Below are positions 58,415 to 64,000 of a stretch of DNA of 64,000 bases, one piece after another. This stretch comes from Epilithonimonas sp042695135 (lineage in GTDB: Bacteria > Bacteroidota > Bacteroidia > Flavobacteriales > Weeksellaceae): assembly GCF_042695135.1 (NCBI RefSeq), contig NZ_CP170547.1, positions 3,596,001 to 3,660,000 of the forward strand. The letters run 5' to 3'. The notes under the pieces are model-generated. The model did no database searches. It saw only the letters and a program-made list of their open reading frames with translations, and was not told the DNA's origin. The translations under genes and the position numbers were made by a program. Each line of letters opens with the position of its first letter. Positions within the stretch are counted from its first letter, which is position 1.

Positions 58415-60523
58415 ATGAATTTTACTAATTTTGAGACAATCAAAACTTCATTAATGCCACAAGAATTTAATCCTCGCGATGTCACCTGGCTCGGTTTCAA
58501 TGCCAGAGTTTTACAGGAAGCAATGGACAAAAGCGTTCCTATACACCTGAGAATTCGTTTCTTAGGAATCTTCTCCAATAATCTTGATGAGTTTTTCCGG
58601 GTAAGAGTGGCAGGATTAAAACGCGCAATGGACTTCAAGCAAAAAGTTCTGAGTGAATCTTTTTATGACGCGCCATCCAAAATTCTTCAGAAGATAAATA
58701 AGCTTGTGATCCATCAGCAGGAAGATTTTGACAAAACATGGAAGGATGTTCAGCGCGAAATGGCAAAGGAAAAAGTCTTTATTAAAGATCATAAACATCT
58801 CACTGTTGCTCAAAAGGAATTCGTGGTGAAATATTTTGATGAAGAAGTGGAATCCAACGTAATTCCTATTCTCCTGCACGACAACAAACCGATGCCTTAT
58901 CTCCGGGAAAAAAGTCTTTTCATTGGCATTGCCATGCGCAGAAAAGAATGGCAGTATGAAAGTCAATATGCGATTATAGAAGTTCCGGTGACAGCCAACG
59001 GAAGATTTGTTCTGCTGCCTACAGAAAATCCCGAACAAAAAGATGTGATGCTGCTGGAAGATGTCATTATTTACAATCTTCCTCACATTTTCTCCTATTT
59101 CGGTTATGACGAATTTACGGCACATTGTTTCAAAGTGACAAAAGATGCAGAATTTGACCTTGATAATGATATCAAAACAACATTGGCCGATAAAATCGAA
59201 AAAGGTATCAAAAGCAGACGAAAAGGGAAACCAACGCGTTTTGTCTTCGATAAAGAAATTGACAAAGCCTTACTAGAATTCCTTATTAAAAAACTAAATC
59301 TCACCAAAAAAGACAGCATCATTCCGGGACAGAAGATCCACAACTTCAGACATTTTATGGATTTTCCCGATGTGTTTAAAGCTTACGAAAAGCCTGTTGA
59401 ACGGACATCTTTCATTCATCCTGAGTTTGCAAATAAACTGAGAGTAACGGATGTAATCATCAAAAAAGATGTTTTACTGACTTTCCCTTACCATTCTTAT
59501 GATTCCGTAATCGATCTTTTGAGAGAAGCAGCAATGGATCCGGACGTAAAATCAATTCAGATTACAGCGTACAGACTGGCATCAAGTTCCAAAATCGTAA
59601 ATGCCTTGATTAATGCTGTAAGAAATGGAAAAGAAGTTACGGTAATGCTGGAACTGCGGGCAAGATTTGATGAAGAATCCAATCTGATGTGGAAGGATAA
59701 GCTTGAAATGGAAGGCGTGAAAGTTCTTCTCGGCATCCCCAACAGAAAAGTACATGCCAAATTGTGCGTCATCAAAAAGCGAGTTCACAATAAGACAATC
59801 CAATACGGTTTTGTGAGCACCGGAAACTTTAACGAAAAAACGGCGAAGATTTACGGTGATCATTTAATAATGACTTCCAACAGAGCAATAATGGCAGATA
59901 TCAACAAAATATTTGCTGCGCTTAATAAACCTAAAATTGACCCGACGATCACACTGAAAAGCTGTAAAAGTCTATTGGTTTGTCCGGAATTTATGCGAGA
60001 GAAAATCATCGCTCATATAGATAAGGAAATAGAAGAAGCCAAAGCCGGGAGAAAGGCTGAAATGATCATTAAAGTCAATTCTTTGAGTGACAGAACACTT
60101 ATTAAAAAACTGTATGAAGCTGCGGAAGCCGGCGTCACCACAAAAATGATCGTTCGTGGAATCTATTGTGCTGTTAATCAGAAAGAATTCAAAAAGAAAA
60201 TATATGCCATTAGTATTGTGGACGAATATCTGGAACACGCCAGGGTGATGTACTTCTACAACAAAGGCGCAGAAAATATGTACATCTCTTCCGCCGACTG
60301 GATGACCAGAAATCTGGATTACAGGATAGAAGCCGCAACGCCAATCTTACAGAAAAACCTGAAAAAAGAACTGAAACAACTTCTCGACATTCAGCTGGAG
60401 GATAATGTAAAAGCCAGACTTCTTGATAAAAATCTGAGAAATGAATATGTCGAAAGTACTACGACTGACAAAAAAAGGTCACAAATCCAGACTTATAATT
60501 ATCTCAAAAACCAGAAATACTAA
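58415..60523 (+). CDS. ppk1: Polyphosphate kinase 1
   Basis: A 702-residue enzyme that makes polyphosphate from ATP. Catalytic histidine regions: VHAKLCVIKK (the autophosphorylated His) and the second PLD-type site with EHARVMYFYNKG. Other landmarks: the N-terminal RDVTWLGFNARVL and LRFLGIFSNNLDEFFRVRVAG, SSADWMTRNLDYRIEAATPI. Length is normal. The exopolyphosphatase gene follows 40 bp downstream on the same strand. Start at 58415 (the ATG before NFTNFETIKTSLMPQEFNPRD); a later ATG before PQEFN is possible. Confidence 0.94.
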   Translation: MNFTNFETIKTSLMPQEFNPRDVTWLGFNARVLQEAMDKSVPIHLRIRFLGIFSNNLDEFFRVRVAGLKRAMDFKQKVLSESFYDAPSKILQKINKLVIHQQEDFDKTWKDVQREMAKEKVFIKDHKHLTVAQKEFVVKYFDEEVESNVIPILLHDNKPMPYLREKSLFIGIAMRRKEWQYESQYAIIEVPVTANGRFVLLPTENPEQKDVMLLEDVIIYNLPHIFSYFGYDEFTAHCFKVTKDAEFDLDNDIKTTLADKIEKGIKSRRKGKPTRFVFDKEIDKALLEFLIKKLNLTKKDSIIPGQKIHNFRHFMDFPDVFKAYEKPVERTSFIHPEFANKLRVTDVIIKKDVLLTFPYHSYDSVIDLLREAAMDPDVKSIQITAYRLASSSKIVNALINAVRNGKEVTVMLELRARFDEESNLMWKDKLEMEGVKVLLGIPNRKVHAKLCVIKKRVHNKTIQYGFVSTGNFNEKTAKIYGDHLIMTSNRAIMADINKIFAALNKPKIDPTITLKSCKSLLVCPEFMREKIIAHIDKEIEEAKAGRKAEMIIKVNSLSDRTLIKKLYEAAEAGVTTKMIVRGIYCAVNQKEFKKKIYAISIVDEYLEHARVMYFYNKGAENMYISSADWMTRNLDYRIEAATPILQKNLKKELKQLLDIQLEDNVKARLLDKNLRNEYVESTTTDKKRSQIQTYNYLKNQKY

Positions 60524-60562
60524 ATATTTAGTTTAAATTTAATCTTTAATTCCGCCCAATAA

Positions 60563-61447
60563 ATGATAATCGCCGCCATAGATATAGGAAGCAATGCCGC
60601 AAGACTGCTCATTAATGAAGTAAAAGAGACCGACGGCAAAGCAGAATTCACCAAACTGAATCTCCTGAGAATCCCACTCAGATTGGGTTTTGACGTGTTC
60701 AGCAAAGGCGAGATCGGTGCAGAAAGAAAACAAATGGTTATCAAAACAATGACAATCTTCCGGGAATTGATGGAAATCTACAAAGTGGAACATTACCGAG
60801 CCTGCGCCACCAGCGCCATGCGCGATGCCAAAAACGGACAGGAAATCATCGACATCGTAAAAGAACAAGCCGATATTAATATCGAAATAATCACTGGAGA
60901 CGAAGAAGCAACCCTGATCTACGAAAACCACGTTGCGGAAGGACTTGACAAAGATTTTGCCTACTTATATGTAGATGTTGGCGGCGGATCCACAGAACTT
61001 ACTTTCTACGAAAACAACGAGATGCAATACGAGCATTCTTTCAATATCGGGACGATTCGTCTGTTAAATGGATTGGTAACGCCAACAATCTGGGACGATA
61101 TGAAGGATGAGATCAAAGACAAGATCAAAAGCAAAAAAACAATTGTTGCCATCGGTTCCGGCGGGAATATCAATAAGATCTTCTCTATGAGCAAAACCAA
61201 AGAAGGAAAACCTATGGCAGTTTCTGTTATCAAGAAATATCTGAAGGAAATGCAGATCCTTTCTGTGGAAGAAAGGATGCAGCTTTATCAGATCCGAGAA
61301 GACCGCGCAGATGTGATTGTTCCGGCCCTGAACATCTTCAATAATGTAATGACCTGGGCAGACATCAAACACATCTATGTTCCAAAGATCTCTGTGGCAG
61401 ACGGTTTGGTTCATAGTATCTATACTAAAATAACAGATCAAAAATAA
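60563..61447 (+). CDS. ppx: Exopolyphosphatase / Ppx-GppA phosphatase family protein
   Basis: A 294-residue member of the ASKHA-fold Ppx/GppA family, shorter than E. coli Ppx because it lacks the C-terminal HD domain. Features: AAIDIGSNAARLLINEV, ACATSAMRDAKNG, VDVGGGSTELTFYENN (phosphate-binding loop) and SFNIGTIRLLNG. It removes phosphate from polyphosphate ends or from pppGpp; here the ppk1 neighbour favours the polyphosphate role. Likely an operon with ppk1. Confidence 0.9.
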   Translation: MIIAAIDIGSNAARLLINEVKETDGKAEFTKLNLLRIPLRLGFDVFSKGEIGAERKQMVIKTMTIFRELMEIYKVEHYRACATSAMRDAKNGQEIIDIVKEQADINIEIITGDEEATLIYENHVAEGLDKDFAYLYVDVGGGSTELTFYENNEMQYEHSFNIGTIRLLNGLVTPTIWDDMKDEIKDKIKSKKTIVAIGSGGNINKIFSMSKTKEGKPMAVSVIKKYLKEMQILSVEERMQLYQIREDRADVIVPALNIFNNVMTWADIKHIYVPKISVADGLVHSIYTKITDQK

Positions 61448-61555
61448 GGAATGCAAGATGCAGAAATTTTAACTCCAATTCAATTATCTTAATAATAACT
61501 ATCAATTAATTTTCACTTAAAAATCGTCTGAAAACAGCCTTTATTACAAACTTTC

Positions 61556-61586
61556 TTAAACATTTATTAAAGTTCATTTAAAGTTC
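61556..61586 (+). promoter_or_regulatory. Tandem 11-nt repeats resembling a Pho box
   Basis: Three TTAAA-starting units begin at 61556 (TTAAACATT), 61567 (TTAAAGTTC) and 61578 (TTAAAGTTC), exactly 11 nt apart, ending 50 bp before the secreted-protein ATG. An 11-nt period with a TTAAAC/G core matches Bacillus PhoP-type boxes (TT-A-ACA, 5-nt spacer). The similarity is visual, not tested. Confidence 0.5.
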
Positions 61587-61636
61587 CGAGGCTGCAATAT
61601 TTTTCATCTTTACGCCAATCTAAAATAAAAGTAAAA

Positions 61637-64000
61637 ATGAAAAACAAATACCTTTTCAGAGGTCTTTTGCCTATTGCCGCATTATTTCATGGCCTTGCTT
61701 CGGGACAAACTCTGGTTCATTACTGGAACTTTAACAACAATGCTTCCGTTGCAGCCATTACCACTCCAACTGTATCGCTTTTGAATGGTTCTATCTCTGC
61801 CGTTTCAACAGGAACAGGCAGTACAGACACTTTCATTGATTTTGCAGGAGGAACAGGACAAAACTTCAATGTTGAAAATCTGAATGCAAGAAACGGAGAT
61901 GCTGCCGGGACACATTTGAGATATAATTATCCGATTAATGGCAATGTGCAATTCAATTTGCCGACAACGGGTTATAATAATGTGGTTGTAAAATTCACTA
62001 CAAGAAGATCCGGATCCGGGGCAGGAACACAAACCTGGTCTTATTCTTTGGACGGGACGACTTTCACACAATACCAAACGGTAATTTCGCAAGACGCCAA
62101 TCCACAATTGATCACATTTGATTTTTCAACAATTACCGGCGCTTCCAATAATCCGAATTTTAAGCTTAAAGTTGAGTTCTCAACGGGAGCTGGCGGAAAT
62201 GTTGGGAATAACCGCTTTGACAATTTCACAGTTGATGCCAATCCAATTTCTGGTGCGGACACAACTGCACCAACGGTCACTTATTCTCCAACAAATAATG
62301 TAAATAATGCTTCTACCACAGCAAATCCAACAATTACTTTTAATGAAAATGTAAGATTGACCGATAATTCTGCAATAACGGATGCAAATGCTCAAAACTT
62401 AGTTGAATTAAGATTAAATAACGCTGCAGGAAATGCTGTTCCTTTCACAACAACTTTCAGTAATAATAAGATCACTATAATTCCTACTTCTGGTTTACTT
62501 CCGAATCAGGCTTATTATCTAGCTTTAAAGCCAAATTTGGTCGAGGACGAAAGCAATAATGCAGTCACTTCCACAACCTCATCCATTTTCACAACTGCCG
62601 GAACAACAATCTCTTTAGATAAAACTTTTATTAAAGTTAATGAGAATGCAGGAATATTAGCATTCAAAATCAATGTTAATAATCCGTCGAATGCGACAGT
62701 GAATCTGGTCGTAAAACCTGCGCCATTCAGCACCGCAAACAGCAGCGATTTTACTTTGGCAAATCAGACAATCAATATTATGCCTTCAACTACAAGTTAC
62801 ACGGTTAATATTCCTATTATTGATGATACTTTGGCAGAACAGCAGGCAGAATATTTTGTATTAAGTCTTGAAAATCCTGTTGGCGCAACTATCTCCGGCG
62901 ATGCTTTATCCACAGTTTATATCGTTGATAATGATAAGCAAGTTCCGGTTGCATCAAAACAAATTGAGTTAAATTATCTTGGATCCTTTGATCCTTCCGG
63001 AAACAACAACAGCTCTACGGAAATCGTTGTTCACGATCCTGCAACTCAGAGATTGTTTACAATCAGTTCGTTGACAGATGTTTTCGACATTATTGATTTC
63101 AGTAATCCAACATCACCTAGCGTCATCAAAACTGTGAATATGCTGCCTTATGGAGGAATCACAAGTGTTGCCGTGAAAAACGGAATCATTGCCGTTGCTT
63201 CTCCAAACGGAACCGATGCACAACAAAACGGATCAGTTGTTTTCTTCGATATCGATGGTAATTTCCTTAAACAAGTTAATGTCGGCGTCTTGCCAGATAT
63301 GATCACTTTCACGCCAGACGGAACGAAAGTAATGACCGCCAACGAAGGCGAACCCAATGATGCTTACACCGTAGATCCTGAAGGTTCTATCAGTATAATT
63401 GATATCACCGGAGGGATTACTAATCTTTTACAATCTAATGTAACAACACTTTCTCTGACAGTTTTCAATGGACAAGAATCTGCATTAGCAGCATCTGGTG
63501 TGAGAAAAGTGAAATCCACGAGCACTTTAGCTCAGGATCTTGAACCAGAATATATTGCCATCAGTGCAGACAACCAAAAAGCGTGGGTTTCTTGCCAGGA
63601 AAACAACGCGGTGATTGAGGTTAATCTTGCAACAAAAACTTTAGGAAACATCTGGGGATTAGGCAAAAAAGATATGAGCCTTCCTGGAAATGGTTTCGAT
63701 GCTTCTGATAATAATGGAGAAATCCTTATCGCAAACTGGCCGGTAAAAGCTTATTATAATCCGGATGCAATGGCTTATCTAAAAGTCGGAACTACAAATT
63801 ATATCGTTACAGCCAACGAAGGCGACGAGAAAGACCTGGGCGGTTTCAGTGAAAGAACGACAGTTGGAGCAAACGGTTTTGCATTAGACTCAACTATTTT
63901 TCCGAATGCTTCTGTACTAAAAGCGTCGCATAACCTAGGAAGATTCCGGGTGACGAGTGTAAACGGGAACACAGACGGAGATGCAGAATACGAAGAGATC
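61637..64000 (+). CDS. Large secreted choice-of-anchor-I protein, 5' part
   Basis: The first 788 residues of a large exported protein cut by the window end. Signal peptide ~22 residues (LFHGLASGQ); a lectin/jelly-roll-like N-terminal domain (residues ~24-200, LVHYWNFNNNASVAA, DNFTVDANP), an Ig-like Big_5-type domain (~210-320, PTVTYSPTNNVNNAS), a Calx-beta-like domain (~325-430, VNENAGILAFKINVNNPS) and a beta-propeller choice-of-anchor I domain (from ~450: GGITSVAVKNGIIAVA, VMTANEGEPNDAY, YIVTANEGDEKD). Such proteins are often annotated alkaline-phosphatase-like; secretion by T9SS is expected, but the C-terminus is outside. Upstream Pho-box-like repeats support a phosphate link. Confidence 0.8.
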   Translation, partial: MKNKYLFRGLLPIAALFHGLASGQTLVHYWNFNNNASVAAITTPTVSLLNGSISAVSTGTGSTDTFIDFAGGTGQNFNVENLNARNGDAAGTHLRYNYPINGNVQFNLPTTGYNNVVVKFTTRRSGSGAGTQTWSYSLDGTTFTQYQTVISQDANPQLITFDFSTITGASNNPNFKLKVEFSTGAGGNVGNNRFDNFTVDANPISGADTTAPTVTYSPTNNVNNASTTANPTITFNENVRLTDNSAITDANAQNLVELRLNNAAGNAVPFTTTFSNNKITIIPTSGLLPNQAYYLALKPNLVEDESNNAVTSTTSSIFTTAGTTISLDKTFIKVNENAGILAFKINVNNPSNATVNLVVKPAPFSTANSSDFTLANQTINIMPSTTSYTVNIPIIDDTLAEQQAEYFVLSLENPVGATISGDALSTVYIVDNDKQVPVASKQIELNYLGSFDPSGNNNSSTEIVVHDPATQRLFTISSLTDVFDIIDFSNPTSPSVIKTVNMLPYGGITSVAVKNGIIAVASPNGTDAQQNGSVVFFDIDGNFLKQVNVGVLPDMITFTPDGTKVMTANEGEPNDAYTVDPEGSISIIDITGGITNLLQSNVTTLSLTVFNGQESALAASGVRKVKSTSTLAQDLEPEYIAISADNQKAWVSCQENNAVIEVNLATKTLGNIWGLGKKDMSLPGNGFDASDNNGEILIANWPVKAYYNPDAMAYLKVGTTNYIVTANEGDEKDLGGFSERTTVGANGFALDSTIFPNASVLKASHNLGRFRVTSVNGNTDGDAEYEEI

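Overview
The window reads as a chromosomal segment of a Chryseobacterium/Epilithonimonas-like member of the Flavobacteriia (Bacteroidota). The clues are type IX secretion sorting signals, many TonB-dependent receptors and carboxypeptidase-regulatory-like domains, the Bacteroidota promoter signature (TTTG, 19 nt, TAnnTTTG) upstream of several genes, AT-rich intergenic DNA and gene families typical of that group (HAEPLYID, TMEM175, TPR-AraC regulators). This assignment is inferred from gene content, not from a marker-gene search.

Layout. 1-7.9 kb: the end of nicotinate phosphoribosyltransferase, a coupled pair of exported proteins (one with a sorting domain, one a 878-residue repeat protein), two BON-domain proteins and an outer-membrane beta-barrel protein. 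8-17.6 kb: housekeeping genes (glycosyltransferase, LpxH-type phosphoesterase, dicarboxylate symporter, Mrp and NifU-type iron-sulfur proteins, gpsA, an M23 peptidase, trigger factor). 17.7-20 kb: a two-gene surface-protein module. 20.2-23.8 kb: a TonB receptor with a lipoprotein and a small Cys/His-rich membrane protein, possibly a metal-uptake set. 23.9-27.1 kb: a nucleoid-associated protein, a thioredoxin-like protein and a serine hydrolase. 27.1-40.6 kb: an AT-rich accessory stretch with remnants, small helix-turn-helix proteins, a TMEM175/HAEPLYID operon, a second copy of the surface module, AraC-type regulators (one broken at an 11-nt homopolymer) and truncated genes.

40.6-55.8 kb is a molybdenum-hydroxylase region on the minus strand. 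It holds a two-subunit aldehyde/isoquinoline-oxidoreductase-like enzyme and an oxidoreductase. Behind them lies a tightly packed 12-gene operon (xdhC, mocA-like, moaA, modE-like regulator, TonB receptor, moeA, TSUP permease, moaD, moeB, moaE, moaC-moaB fusion, cysteine desulfurase). Together these could import an oxyanion, build molybdopterin, convert it to the cytosine dinucleotide, sulfurate it and insert it into the enzyme. No modABC transporter is present in the window, so the TonB receptor plus TSUP permease are the obvious import candidates.

56-64 kb: a remnant of the surface-protein family, dnaK, then divergently ppk1 and a Ppx/GppA phosphatase. Last is a large secreted choice-of-anchor-I protein cut by the window end; its upstream region carries three 11-nt-spaced TTAAA repeats resembling a PhoP/PhoB-type box. 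No rRNA, tRNA or CRISPR array was seen.
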